From contig JABAKD010000021.1 of the NCBI GenBank assembly GCA_012845835.1, positions 4,340,706-4,404,705 of the forward strand: a stretch of DNA of 64,000 nt. The letters are read 5' to 3'. Below are positions 13,401-28,400 of this stretch, in pieces (the stretch's first letter is position 1; every line of letters begins with the position of its first letter). The translations under genes were made by a program, and so were the position numbers. This stretch comes from Undaria pinnatifida. Lineage: Eukaryota; Sar; Phaeophyceae; Laminariales; Alariaceae. Under the pieces are notes generated by a model, which did no database searches, had not been told where the DNA came from, and saw nothing but the letters and a program-made list of their open reading frames with translations.

Positions 13401-16400
13401 AGTCGGCCAGTGGGCTGGCTATCAGCTGGCTTCGCCAGCCAACTTAGCGAATAAAGCCAGTTAGTCGGCAAACAGCACCTACCGATTAGTAATTAGTCCT
13501 GAAATCCTGCCGATCCACAGCTCTATATATGCCGCTGAGATGTTTTGTAGGATTCGTACATAGAGTACAGATCCAATCCTGAAAACTCATAGAGTACAGA
13601 TCCAATCCTGAAAACTCGGTACTAAAGATCGTGCAAATCGTACAGCTGCCACCCGGTAACATGAGCTAAATCATAAAGACCATACAGAGCATACAGATCA
13701 TACAGATCTTCCCTGAAATATCTAGATTATACAGATGGGGGTCGGTAACCTGTCCGACGTGCGGAATGTTGATAAGAGAGCATTTCGCGCTTTTTTGGTC
13801 TTCTTACCTGGGTCCTCACAGGGTTAATGCCACCTTTATCCTCTCTTTGTCCAGGAATTCCACCCCACTGAGGTTTTTCTTTCAGTCTGACCCGTGGCAG
13901 GAAGGTACGGTGTCGTGTTTTGTTTCCTGTTTGTCGTGTATTATGCCCTTGCCGAGCGATTGAAACACAAAAATATTCAGGTATACCATTGACGCTAATT
14001 CGACTGCTGACGTTTGTTTTTTTGTGTCTTAGCAGTTTATTTCGATGTTCCTTTCGTGCTGCGTGGTTGGTTGCACTTCTTCGGTTGCAGGTTACCGCCT
14101 GCGGGAGGGGTGGAAACCTGGAGGGGGCGATGACGCTGCTTGACACCATGAGGGACGCGGGGGTTCCTCCCAACTGCTACACGTACAACAGCGCCATTCA
14201 CGCCTGTGCTAGGAAGGTACCGCTAGTGTTGATAAAACTATATTTGTGAGTCGTCGCGCCTTGAGTCGCCAACTGGTGTAGTTATTAGTCGGACAAATAG
14301 GAGTCATATACATTTTAAGGATAATACATAAGAAGACGAGCGGCTGGTTCACCACGCAGCTTGCAAAAATGGGTATCGACCTAAAATGTATCGAACTCAC
14401 CTGACGTATTTATAGTAGTCGTAGAAAACGGTTAGTCGTTTCTGGGAAGTGGCGACTATCCGAATTATTGGGTTTCCATACATTGTATCACTGGAAGCAT
14501 TTTTGCACGGAATACGTTTGTTCTTTTTGGGCGGACCCCCCTGGGCCGGAGGGGGCTGATTTGGCTCGCTTCTTGCTTGACATAAGTTGGTTGGCCATAA
14601 GCTGGCTTCGCCAATGGACTTGCCAACTAAAGTCGGTTATGTGGGAAGCGAAGCCGGTTACTTATTTGTCGGGAAATCCTGCCGGCTACCAGCTCCAGAA
14701 ATAACTCAACGTGCAAACTTGATAATGTAAAAGAACGGGCTGTGAGTTAGCTGGACTTCTCGTTTTTTTCGAATACTTGGGTGGCGGAGCATCCACGAAC
14801 TAACTGACTTGGACTTTATCATCCTCTATGAGACTTACGGGGGGAAGAGTGTCGAATGTATATGACGATACCAGTACAAAATCAGCTACAAAAGAAACCC
14901 GCGGGAGCTGGAAGGTTTGGGGGATGATGCTTGAATACCGGCCTCCGATGCAGGAAGTTTTTGCAACACACGATCAGCATGGACTACTGTCATGATGTAC
15001 CCTCGTACTGTCGTAAGACCGCACTTCTCGTGTTCCTGCCACTACATCAGCATTGCGACCACCGTGTCCCTTCCCCATCTCACGACCTTCACCCCCTCCC
15101 TCCTCCCCCTCCCTCCCTCCTTCCCTCCCTCTCCTTACCCTTGTTCCTTCCTCTTTACCCCCTCGTTGATCGTGTGTATGTCCATGCTTTGTGCGTGCGT
15201 GACCATGTTTGGACTCTGTGTCCATGATTTGCGTGTATGTCCATCATTTGCGTTCGGCGCTGTATTGTTGGGCGAGAAGGGAAAGTGGCAGAACGCCCTG
15301 GAGTTGGTGGATAGGATGAAGGCCGAGGGATTAACGCCGACGCAGGCCACCTACAGCTGCGCGGCGGATGCTTGTGCCAAGGGGGGCAACTGGTGAGAAG
15401 AGAAACACGGTCTTATAACCCCTTTAGAGCCCCAAAATCCCTCCCTATACTAAATTCAAGTAAATTTGTTCCCCCAAAAAGGGTTCCAGTTGTAAAGGCG
15501 TTAACGTCTTTTGGGCTTCAGAGGAAAAACTCGACGACATACATCGACGAGTACAGCGTCGATCGCGCGAAGCAAAGCGGGTTGCCGGCTTGGGGTCTGG
15601 TTAGATCGCGGCCCCGAGTCACAACCCAAGGAGAGTCAATCAAAGAGGGTCAATAAACGGTAAGGATTGCACTTTTTTGGGGGCCAAACGCTTCTGACCG
15701 ATCTGACGGATTGAGCTCCTCCAGCGTGGAACTAGCGGTTTTGTGTGACAACTTTACGAGTGTATTGTTTGTTTAGGACTTATCGCAGAGAAACGTTGGT
15801 CGGGTTGCGCGAACGAAATGCCTTCGAAGTCATGTTCCGGGTGCGATATTGAGCTCCTTGTGTTAGATGCCCAGAAATTTCTCAGAATCTGCTTCACCTC
15901 TGCCGTGGGATTACTCGGGAGGTGAACGACACGCGCGCGGCACGATACTACTCGTGCTGCTTTCGCGCTCGTGCTAACCGGTTGAGAAGTCCAGTAGGTG
16001 TACCGGGGTTGGGTGCATGTTTACTACCTGGTGCCAAGTATAATGTTAAGGTCTGTACTTTCTTGCAGTATTTACTACGGTATGTTGAGAAGTTCCGTCT
16101 GCACATCTTGATCGATTTTTTTTTCCGCGTATTTGGGGACCCGCCAAAGGGTCGTACCGTTTACCTTTTTTAGCGCTGAAAAAACAATGTCAGATCTGTT
16201 TTCGAGAAGCTGGCAGGGGTGGATGGGTGTTCCCCTCGAATTTGGGTGTGAACCTGTCGGTAATGTTGTAAAAAAAAAAATGAGCGAGCGTAAGACCCGT
16301 GCTAGAGAAGCGCCTCGTGCGGCCAAAACTTGAGTTAGGGGATCTTCGTTTTTTTTTGCTCATCCCATCAATTGTCTTCGCACTCTTTTCATTGTTCTCT

Positions 16401-19400
16401 TTTTCTCTCCCCTAGACGTAACTCAGATACCCACGGTCACTCTCTTCTTCCCCCTCCCCACTACGGTACGTGCCTTAATTTTTATCGCGAGGAAACTTCA
16501 GCAATTTCTCCCCTCGTCGATTCGCATCGAATCAAATTACGCCTACCCACGCTGCAAGGCGTTCTTAGCAGTTGATTTGTTCGACTTTTTATTTTTGCAA
16601 ATAAACTCAAAAATCCGACCCATGTGAGATTCGAACTCCAGAACCAACGTGGATCGCTATTATCCCGTTTTTGAGAACGTTATCAATTGGGGTTTCCAAC
16701 ATATGCAGGAAGCGCTTCTTTTTAGGGGCTGCTGCCGAACTTGGGAAAACCTCATTTTCTCCGAGAACTTCGTACGGATTTGCGAACCGTTCGTGGATCG
16801 GAAACGGCATTACGTATCCCTGGCAGCGTTTCCCTTAGTCGGGGGTGTAGTTCTAAGTTTCACATCAGCAGGCGTTATCTTACAATAATTCCAAGCATGT
16901 GCCAGAATCGCGCGTACAGTTCTGAAGGTATTGGAGGAGATGTTATGAGATGTGTCTGATCTGTTTGCCTCGGTTTGGTTCGGTTCGGTTCGGTTCGGTT
17001 CGCGGTTCGGTTCGGTTCGGTTCGGTTCGGTTCGGTTCGGTTCGGTTCGGTTCGGTTCGGTTCGGTTCGGTTCGGTTCGGTTCGGTTCGGTTCGGTTTGG
17101 GTTCGGTTCGGTTCGGTTCCGTTCGGTGATGTTTTGGTTCGATTGGGTTGGCTTGGCTTGGCTTGGGTCATTTGCTTCTTTCCAGTAGTTTCGTTGATTC
17201 GCTGGGTTTTACGATAATCGAGGTAATGGTACTCGGTTGATTGCTCCGTTCACTTGTCGTTTGTGTGGTTCGGTTATTCGGTAGCGCCGCGGCGCTGAAG
17301 ATCTTGGAGGAGGTACGAGAGCTGGGCTTTGAGGTCGGCGAGATACTGTACAACACCGTTATGGAGGCGTGTGGGGCCGCGGGCCAGACCAAGATGTCGC
17401 TCTCTCTTCTCGAGGTAAGGGTGGTGGTGGTGGTGATGGTGCGATTCAATATTGGAGATGGTGGTGTTGGGTTGGTGTTGGTGGTTGGCGGTTCGAATCC
17501 TGCAAAAATAATTAAAGCGCATCTTCTCTTTTTTTTTTAGAGTTCAAAATTCAACATTGAACATTCAAAATTTAAAGCGTCAAGAAAATAATAACAAATG
17601 TATTTTTCCAAAATTCCAATTTTCATCGTATTCAAACGTCATTTTTCCACCCTAGCATTTTATGTAAAATCAAGTTTGAAATTAGAAGAAGAACAACGCT
17701 TTTATCACCATGCAGACGATGCGCAAGGAGGGAGTGGAGCCGAGTCCGAAGACGTACACGACGGCGATAAACGCGTGCTCGAGAACTGCGGACTGGAAGC
17801 GCGCCCTGCTGCTCCTCCTGGAGATGAGGCGGGCGTTTCCATCGCGGCCTTCCACCGCCCCCGTTTCTACCGCCGTTGCCAAGCCCTCTCCACCCACCCT
17901 GCAGTCCAAGCAGGCGCTGAGAGGGGGCAGGGGGGGGGGAGGAGCGGTTGCGGGAGTTGCAGCGGCGGCGGTTGGGGGGCGGGGGCGGGGGATGGACACA
18001 ACGTCCGGACGAAGCCACAGCAGCAGCAGCAGTAATAAGGGGAGAGGGCGTGGTGACGAGGGGGGCGACAGTACCACAGGTAGTGCTGGTGGTAGGGTTA
18101 ATGGTAGCGGTAGCGGTAGCAGTAGCAGTAGCAGTGGCGGTAGTGGGTTTACCGGTCCCGACTGGTGGGGGATGGGGGACTTGCGAGAAGCTGTCGGCAC
18201 GGCCTCCACTGCTACAACTCCCTCTTCCCCTCCATCAACCGCAACAGCGGCGTCAGCGTCGGCAGCAGCGGAGACACTAGCAGTGCCTACCGACCGGGGG
18301 GCCGCGAATACCGACGAAATCGGAAACCGACAGCGAAATCCCAGCGCTGCTACTGCTGCTGTTGCTGCTGCGGGCGGGTTTAACGTTGGCGGGGCTAAAG
18401 GCAGCAGTAGTGGTGGCAGTGGTAGAAGTGGTAGGAACAACAGTAGCCGCGGTAGCAGCAGCGGTAGCAGAGGCGGTGGCGGTGGGGAGAGCGGGAAGGG
18501 TGGCGTGGATGTGAGATGGACGAGGGCGGGCGGGGTGGCGGGCAGAGCGGCCATCACGGACGGGAGGAGGGCGGCTTACAACGCCGCCATCAATGTGTGC
18601 GGCCGGGCTGGGAGATGGGATCGCGCCCTGGGCTTGCTAGAGGTAAGACGTTTTGATTGTTTTGGTGTATCTTCAGGCGTATTCCGTCAATGTTTGTGTT
18701 TTTTTTTTAGCAGGGCAGGGAAGGAGGGGAGAGACTACGGCGCTGCCATCATATTGCGCGACCGGGGATCGCGCCCTGAGTTTGCTGGGGGTGCGACTGT
18801 TTTTTTCTTGAGGTGTTGCATACATGCCTTTGTTTTCGGGGGGAGGGAGGGTTGGGGGGGGGTGTTTGCGACCGAGTCGTGAGATGGGGTCGCGCGCTGG
18901 GCTTGTTGGGGTTGAGGCTGACGTTTTGTCTTTTCGTCGGCTCGCGTCGAACTGCGCATACACCCGTTTTCGCCAGTCCATTGGGACGTTCCATACGTGT
19001 TGTTTTGGGTGTTTTTAGGGGCGGAGAAGGGGGGGATTCCGCCCTCAATTTACTGGAGGTGATACTTGCCTATTTTTGGTTATTTGCAGGGGGATTCCGT
19101 ACGTGTTTTTGCTCTTTTTGGAGGGGGAGGAAAGGGGGGAGGAAAGGGGTGCCGACTAGGTTTGTTTGTTTGTTGCGTGTGGCGCTCCTCGTGCCTCCCT
19201 TTCTCCTGCTGCTTCCCTTATTCCTTATTTCCTTACTTGCGTAATATACTCCTGCCTTGGTGGAGTTATTTTCCCCTTACTGAATGGTTTCCATCCGTAT
19301 GATATTTTTTTCCCTTCCATACTGTATGTAAATTTGGTCGTTCCTTCCGTTCTTCCTGTCTTCCTCAACACATTTATGGCCTCCATAACACATTGATTCC

Positions 19401-22400
19401 TTCCTTAATAGAGTTATTCCTTGCTTTCTAAAATCTCCTTGCCTCATCAATTACCTTCCTTGATGTGTTCCTTCCCCTCTTCTTTCCTTCTTTCCTTTAT
19501 TTTCCCGTCGGTGTCGACTGGTCGGTTGACCTCCGAGCAGGAGATGCCCGCTTACGGAATAACGCCGGACGTGGTCACGTACAACTCCGCAATCTCCGCC
19601 TGTGGCTACCGCGCGAGGTAATGTGTGTTGTTCACAAGCAGCCGTTACTCTACCCAGCGACATCCAGCACATCCTACGTTTGTGATGGTTCTTCGTCCTA
19701 GCTAGATGCAAGCTCTGTGGTCACAGATTATGAGACGGAGGCCAAGGGTGCGGTGTTACTGGGGGGGATGTTATGATGATGTTATGGTGATGTCATGATG
19801 GTGTTGTGAGGATGTGATGATGATGGTGTTTTTATGATGTTATGAGGATGTTATGATGATGGTGTTATGATGATGTTATGATGATGTTATAATGATGTTA
19901 TGATGTTGTGATGATGCTATGATGATGTTATGATGATGGTGTTATGATGGTGCTATGATGATGTTATGACGATGTTATGATGATGGTGTTGTGACGATGT
20001 TGCGATAATGTTATGATGATGTTATGATAACGTTGTGATGATGTTAAGATGATTTTATGATGTTATTACGATGTCATGAGGATGTTATGATGATGTTATG
20101 GTCATGTTGTGATGATGTTATGATGATGTTATGATGATGTTGTGATAAGGTTATGATGATGTTATGATATACCCCCATTCTCGCTAGAGGGTTTTCTCCA
20201 CTACTACCACTGACTCTTCATATTTCTCACGGACACAAATAATTTAGTGAGATTTTATTGGCGCAGCGTAGCTTTCCATTCCATTGCGGATTCCTATCGT
20301 AACATAGAGCTCAAGGTCGCGAAGGAACGGGGGGGGCATCCGCGCGAGTGACCCCCAGCCACTGCAAAAAAAGGGCCCTTAAAAAGGGACCCCAGTCTTG
20401 GTCCAGGGATAGCACATACCAGGTAGGCGCGAGTACGTAGCAAGGAAATCTTGGAGTACAGCGGCAAGCTTACTGAATGCGAAAAGTGGGAAAATGCACA
20501 AGCCAGCAACCCAGACAAATTGCAGGAAGGACAGAAGAAAAGAAAAAGACAGAACAAGAAAAAAGAAAAGGGGAGAATTATTGTCAACATCCGAAAACGA
20601 AACGAGCTGCTCTGGAGCATGTTATACTGCTGTGCCAGGTACCTGGCACTGGTATGTGTCAATGGTACGTATGCCTCTATGATTTCGCGTGTCAGTGGTA
20701 CGTATATGTGCACTATTTGTCCATGATTCAAGTCCCAAGTGTTATCGCCAACTAAACCAGCCAACCACCACCCCCTTCCACCAATCCCCAACCCCCCCCA
20801 TCCCATCCCGCCCTCCCCCATCCCCCTCTCGCCCCCCCCCTCTCCCTCCTCCTCCCCCATCTTCCCTTCGGAAACACGGACCTTGTCGCTTTCGTCTGTT
20901 AGGTGGGAGAAAGCGACCAGTTTGCTGGCGGCTATTTGGCTCGCCGGGCTGAAGCCGGACTGCTATTCCTATTCTTCCGCCATTCATGCCTGCGCGGGGG
21001 CTGGGCGCTGGGAGGAGGCCATGAGTCTTCTCCGGGTGTGTACGGGTATTATTTTTTTGTGGTCGGATTTTACAAGTACTTGGATAAGGAACCTTATGGG
21101 AACTTGAGTGGGACGCAGGAGAGATTTGCTGAGAACCGTAGCCAGCTCAAGATCAGCCGATGAAGTTTTTATGGTAATGTTCATGAGAACCACGACGAAC
21201 CCAAAAATCAGCAGGTGAAAATTGTGGGACTGTCCCTGAGAACCGTAAGCAGCTCAAAATCAGATTTTTCATTTTCTGAGAATGTTCCTGAGCACAATTA
21301 CTAGCCCAAACCAGCGGGTCAAAGTCCTGGGAATGTTCTTGAGAACTAAAACTAACCCAAAGTAGGGGACTGAAATCCTGGAGATGTTCCTGAGAATTAC
21401 CAGGTATAGGTTCAGCGGGTGTAAATTCTGGAATGTTCCTGAGAACTAGAAGTAGGCCATGGTCAGGGGATGGAAACTCTAGGAATGTTCCTGAGAACCA
21501 TAACCAGCCCGGCGGTCGAATTGCACGCATGCTGCGGTAGGCGTACGTCTTTTATTTCTAGAGGCACCTTTCTGGCTTTCAAGGAGCTCTATGCTTCTCG
21601 CCCGACAACTCTGGACTATCCAAGAAAATGTGAAAGTACAGCCCAATGAACAAAGCTATGGCCTTGGTATTGTACTATGACCTTCGTTTTTGTTTCGAGG
21701 ATCTGAAATACGTGAGCTGTCACAGTTCGACCGATTTAATTGTTTTGCTGTGCTCAGCTTTGCATACTGCGCGATACATCGGCCGCGTTTGTCTTGTATT
21801 TCTCTTTTATTTTCCTCGTTAAGGATATAGGTCAGTGAACCCCCTGAATGCTGCCTCTCTTTGTCGCCTTTCCTCGGCCCGTTCCCTGAAATGCCTGAAC
21901 GCTCTCCGAACCTGCACCAATCTCGCCGCCCATTTGTCGACCTTCAATCCAGGAAATGGAGTCGGTGGGCTGTGGCCCAAGCGTAGTGGTTTACGGGGCG
22001 GCGATGTCCGTTTTCTGCCTTGGCACTTTTTAGACACTCATACACTAGTATCAATCAAGGAATCTTGTTTCGCTTTTCCTCCCCCCTTTCCCTGAAACAC
22101 CTGAAACGCTCCCTGAAGTCGTTCGCCGAACCGGCACAAATCTCGCCGTCTATATTGGGACCTTTCAGGAAATGGAGTCGGTGGGCCTTGGTCCGAGCGT
22201 GGTGGCGTACGGGGCGGCGATGTCCGCCCTCGCCAACGGTAAGCAATGGGAGCTGGCGCTGAAGCTTCTCGACGAGGTGAGGGGTGTGGCCGAAGACTTC
22301 CTGATTCCTGCGATACGAATGATGGCTATCTCGGTGCATTCGCACTTGAGTTGATATGTGAATAGGATGTGTGTGAAATCATAAATGGTCCCTTTTGAGT

Positions 22401-25400
22401 TCCAGCCCCCAGGGGTGGCGACCCTAAAAGGCGACAAGGGCGGTCACGGTTAACAGTTCTGACCCGTGCCGCGGTAAAAATGCACCTAACTTTTTATGAG
22501 GCACGTGCATCCCCTTCCGGTGCAGTTGGGAGGCATCGCCACCCCCAGCAACCCGGGAGGAGAAGCTTGGTGCCGCCGATTCGGTTTTCAAGTCACTTTC
22601 GTTTCGGCAGTTTTTTTCTTTCTCCGACGTCCCTACGCGATTTATTGTTTCTTTTTCTTTTTTCATTATTACCATTTTGCTTTATCCTCCGGCGGATGGA
22701 GAAGAGTGAAGCTTAAAGCTCACCAAACTTCCACGTATTTTCATACACGTCGCGTGTCAATTTAATTGAATTGTATTACCGCAATCCAGCGTTAGATGGC
22801 GTGTGCTTCAGTTCCCGCGATAGCGATAGCGCGGGCTGCCCTTACCGGCGTTTTTTTTTTTCTTTACGTAGATATATCTATGGAATAGAGGTGCTCCGGT
22901 AGAGGTACCTGGTAGCACTTTTCGACCGCTTTTTTCTGAATTTTCTGAACGGCCCTTAACCCGAAATCGTCGGATTTTTTTTATTTATTTTTTTTTGCAA
23001 CATTTTTCGTTGCTTACCTATTGATTAATAGGTCATTGCAGTGTTCTCTGGGTAGCATTTTTTTTTTTTGCCCGACGCGTGCCACGATAAGAGGTGCACC
23101 CACTTTTTTTTTCTTGAGTTCCTCAATTCGGGAGCTCAAGACCTCTCTCCCGAAAAAACTGATTTGGAGAAAATATAAAACTGCTACCGGAATGAAAAAT
23201 CCCATGACCCAGGTACACAACGAAGAATCGTGCCAAACAAAAATGGCCTATTATTTTATTTTTTCCCGACGATTTTGGATTAAGGAGCCCCGTCATTCAG
23301 AAAAATAAATAGCCAAAAAAAGGTATACCTCAATTGTAGCGCGCGTCTTCCTCAGAGAAGGTTTGGGTGGGGAATGGAGCCCCTCATGCGAGGAGTCCCA
23401 GAAAGAAAGAAAAAGGGTATGCCTCCGCTCCGCCATGGCATATGCGTGGTCTATTATCACGAATATCCATGGTAGACCTGAAGACGCCTGCTACGAGATA
23501 GAGGTGCTCCATTTTTTTTTTTGTGAGGTTCCTCGCTTTGGGAGCTCAAGACATGTCTCAACCCGAAACTGATCCTGGAGAAAAGTAAAAACTTGTACTG
23601 GATGAAAAATCCCTTAGCTTAGGTATACAGCAAAAAAAAACAATAGAAAAACCCCCAACTATTTCCGACGATTTTGTGTTAAGGAGCCCCGTCGTCCAGA
23701 AACCGTGTCTGACGAAAAGAGCTACCTCTATCGTAGCGCGTGTCCGATATGGGATTACACTCAAGAAAGGGAAGCATGGCCGCCTTTCAGGCGGGCTCCT
23801 GCTACGCTACGACCGTGTTCGGTTGAGGCTCTGTATATCCCGGTACGACCAGCGAACAAAATAAGCTAGAGTCAAGCGCTGCTAAACAAAGTTGGGTGCT
23901 TTTTTGGACCCTCTTTTTTTTGTTTGTAAGTCGTCCTGCTAACGGTGGATCTCCGTATTTTGTGCTGTAAGTCTGTTACTCATGTCCACTTTCTCCTCGG
24001 TACGTACGAAGTATGATGCTAATGGTACGTTTTACCACTTGTTTTCGAGAAAATGGTTGGCGTAGACAGTCATCCCACGTCAGCGGTGCAGCGGAAGTTT
24101 CTGAGCACCTAACGCGAGGAGCTCGATATCTCACGCCCGAAACCTGACTTGAAAGGCATTCGCTCGCACAATCCGGCAAACACTTCTATGCGCTACGAAG
24201 AGTAGTCTTAAAACAAACTACAGTAATACATTAATAAAATAGACATTATGTTGGGCCTTCTGTAGCTCAAATTCCCCACCTAGAGCAAGAATAACAAGAA
24301 CAACCATTATAGTGGGGAAAAACAAAATATATTAAATACTGCATGTACATAATAAAATAATAGTAGTAATAGGACCCCTCCCATTAAGTGAAAAAACTCA
24401 CCCACATATATATCATAGTATACTACAAGCACCAACAACGCAGCTCGCAAAGATGAGTATCGACCCTAAATTTCGTCGAACTCACAGCTGACGTCCTTTT
24501 ATCATAATTTTGTAAGATACACTCGTAAAAAGTGCCAGAATCACCGGCAGTTTCTCACTTGAGGAGCTCAGCCGGCCACGCGAACGCGAGGTCCGACAAC
24601 TGCAACCCCTACCGTGGGATGACTCTAGCACTTGGAATGGTATCAAATCTTAGCCGTAACGCTAACCCTTGACCATATCAAACGCACGAAAAAAAAACAG
24701 CGAAGCATTAATTTAGGTATAGAAACGTGTTTTTGTGCCATTTTTCTTTTTTTTTTTTTTCAATTTCTGGCCTACTTTTGGTTGATTCGGGTGGTTGGTC
24801 GGCCGTGGGTGTTGGAGTTTGACGGTTTACAATACTGTTACTGCTGTAAGTTTTCCAACGCAACGTAATGGGGAACTCGCAAACATCCTGTTTTCATGAC
24901 AACCGCCTTATTTATTAGGAACACCCTACTTATGGCGAACGCCCTATTGTTGTTAATCTCAAGAGATAGTACCTCTGATTTTAGTGGACGCTACTTCATA
25001 TTTTACGTGCATAAATGTTCCAGGTGATCGGTCAGCCCAAGAGCTCGAAGGTGCGACCAAACGCGGTCCTGTACGGGGCGGCTATTCGGGCTTGCTCGGG
25101 CGCGGGAAAATGGCGGATCGGCGTCGAGTTGCTGGAGGTGAGGGACGACTTCTTCGTGTTCGCAACATGAATGGATGAGTATCGCCCCTAAACCTATGGG
25201 ACTCACAGCTGACGTACTTACAATATTTTACCAAAAATTACTTTAGTATCGAAACATCGAAATATGTACAGATAGGAAGCTAAATTGCTCAAACATCAAA
25301 ACATCGAACTATGTACCGGTAGGAAGCATCCCGAACGTTTCGAACGTTTCCCATCCCCGACGTGCTCTTCCGCGCGCAGAAAATACGCTCGGCCTCGGGG

Positions 25401-28400
25401 GTTAAACCGCCTCTTGTTGCTTCAACGGGGCCCTTCACGGGATCCCCCATCCCAACCCCCCCCCCCCCCCCCGACCCTGATTGGCGTGGTTTCTCTCTTC
25501 CGCGCCCAGAAAATGCAGTCGGCGCCCCTCCCCCCCCCTCCCCCCCCCCCCCCCCCCCCCCGGTGCTTCGGTCGTTGCGAGCAGAAAATGCACTCGACGT
25601 CGGGAGTGAAACCATCTCTAGTTTGCTTCAACGGGGCGCTCCACGGGATGGCAGCGGCGGGGGAGGCTAAGCGGGCAAGAGGCCTCCTGGAGGCCATGCA
25701 GAAGGGCCCGAGAGCCACTCGGTGTGTACAGTACTGTAGATTCATGCCCCGGTAGGAGTTGAACATTTTGGGCCAAACGTTTGTGACCGATCGAGCTCCT
25801 CCAAGCGTGGACCTATCGGTTAGCACGATAAATACTCGAGTATGTTTGGCTGAGGACTGACAGTAGCATACAGAAAGCTGGTCGGGCTGCGTGAGCGAAC
25901 GTATTCCAAGCCGAGTTTCGGGTGAGATATTGAGCTTCTAACATCATGTTAGGAGCTCAGAAAATTCTTGGAATCTGCTGCACCCCTAGCGTGGGATGGC
26001 TCTGTAGTCGCTGCTCCAAAGCAGTACTGTTACGTGTTTTAGCGTGTTTAGAATGGCACCCACGTTGTTGGGGACAAAGTACGGTATTTGGAATTGGTGT
26101 GGGGGGTCCGTAGTGCGGTAATTTGATATACCGCCCCCCCCTCACGGCCCCCTTGCTGCCACCTTTCGCTATCGCTGCCACTAGTAAATATCGCTATCAA
26201 TATCGCTATCGGTATTTCACTGTCGGTATCGCTATTACTATCGGTATTTCTATCGGTTGTGGTATCGGTATTTCGATATCATCCCTACGTATCGTTACAT
26301 CGCTATTGCTACCGCTACCACTGTCGTTTCGCAACGATATCGGTATCGCTATCGACATTGCGCTACCTCGGTACTACTATTACTATCGCTATCGGTATCG
26401 GTATCGGTATCATAATGCTATAACTATCGGTATAACTATTCACGGCTGACGTCCCTGAAATGTTTTTTATATAAAATGTATATACTCGTATATTCATGTG
26501 TTTGTTTTTTAACAGAACAATATGACCCCTCCCATTATGAAAAAACTCACCCACATAGTATATTACAAGTACCAACAACGCAGCTTGCAAAGACGAGTAT
26601 TGACCCGAAATTCGTCGAACTCACGGCTGACGTCCTTGAAATATTGTTATAAAACTATAGGCGGTAGTGGTATCGGTATTTCGATATCATCCCCACATAT
26701 ATCTACCTTGCCATCGCTATTGTTACCGCTACCACTGTCGTTTCGCAATGATATCGGTATCGCTATCGACATTCCACTACCTCGGCATCACTATCGCTCT
26801 CGATATTGTTATCGCTATCGGTACGACTATCACTATCAATATCGGTATCACAATCGGAAGTGATATCGGTATTTCGATATCCCTACGTATCGCTACCCCG
26901 CTATCGCTAATGCTACCGCTACCTCAGTATCACTATCGCTGTCGATATCGGTGTCAATGTCGGTATCAATTTCGGTATCGCCATCGGTAGTGGCATCGGT
27001 ATTTCGCTATCCCCACTTTTCGCTACTTCGCCATCGCTATTGCTGTCGCTATCACTGTCGTTTCGCTCTAATATCGGTATTGCTATCGACATTGCGCTAA
27101 CTCGCTATCACTATCGCTATCGGTATCACTGTCGCTATCGGTATCACTGTCGCTATCGGTATCACTGTCGGTATTGCTTTTTGCGGTGGTATCGGTATTC
27201 CGATACTCCTACTTTGTGCTACGTTGCTCTCGCTATGGATACCGCTATCACTGTCGTTTCGCAACCATATCGGTATTGCTACTCTCTCGGTATCGGTTTC
27301 GATATCATCGGTATCATTATCAACCTTGCGCTCCCTATCGCTACCTAGCTACTGCTATAGCTGCCGCCATCGCTGTCGGTACCGTTGTCACCGTCGATAC
27401 GATATCGGTATCGCTACGCTATCGATATTGCTACCAATCGGTATCGGTATCGATAATCGGTAATAGCATCGATATCGGTATCGGCACCACTATCGATATA
27501 TCGCTGTTGCTACCGGCAACGCTATTGCTATCGATATCGCTATCGCTTCGGCTATCGCTACAGATATCGCTATCGCGGTCGCTACTTTATCTAATTCGAG
27601 GGTTCGTAAACATGTCACCGTTACGTGCTTCTCCTTTTGTTACACCCTTTGGGCGGGTACGTGTGCGGGGGGGGGCGATTTTCGATTGGTTGTCTTTTTT
27701 CAGGCCTGACAGCTATAGCTACAACTCAGCGATTGCGGCGTGCGGGCCTGGAGGAGGAGCAGATGACGCACGGGCCCTGTTAGAGGTGATACTTGATGGA
27801 TCTGAATCACGTGAAACGGTTGGTGCGTTGTATTTGAAGCATCCTGATTGGTGCGCCGTGTTTGATGTACAATTGGGACCCCGGTTTAAGAGCACCCAAG
27901 ATCAGAGTATTCGCGATTTAAGAGCGGTCAAATCGGCATGTCCCGCCATACTACTGTAAAAACCATATATTTCTCACTATAGTTTAGAGCTGCGTTTAGT
28001 TAAGGGCGCCTGTTTTTCGGCTTGTCACGGGGAGCTCTCCAATCGCGGTACTCACTGTATCCCCTGATGGTTCCGGCGTACCAGGAATACTGTGCTTCGT
28101 GGTTGGTGTGTCTGGTGTGTCTTTTTATTGATTTGGTCGTTTCTGAAGCATGCTGATTGGTGTTTATCTGTTATCGTACCTTGATTGGCGCGTCGTACAG
28201 GTACCATTCTCGTTAAATCGGCATTTCCCGCAATATTAAAAACCATATATTGCTGACTAAAGTTAAGAGGCACGCTTCGTTCATAGTGCCTGTTTCGGCT
28301 TGTCACGTGGTGCTCTTAATTCGGCGTGCCCACTGTATTCTTATTCGTGCGTCGTATTATGTGGTTCGTGATTGGTGTGTCTTTTGATGGGTTTGTTGTA

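Noticed and set aside
16610-16660. Possible tRNA B box (GAGTTCGAATCTC, minus strand)
   Set aside because: No A box at the right distance and no cloverleaf; a single short match.
16875-17217. FGSVR and RTEPN repeat proteins
   Set aside because: Translations of the GGTTC microsatellite; three frames on both strands are open for the same reason.
17480-17500. Possible B box (GGCGGTTCGAATCCTGC)
   Set aside because: No matching A box or acceptor stem; the surrounding sequence is GTTGGTGTTGG repeat.
21953-22013. Alternative exon 10
   Set aside because: The frame is open over the copied part, but there is no donor at the end of similarity and TTTTAG follows; more likely a shadow copy.
26123-27348. 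Tyr/Arg/Ile-rich repeat proteins
   Set aside because: Translations of the TATCGC satellite inside a PPR intron.
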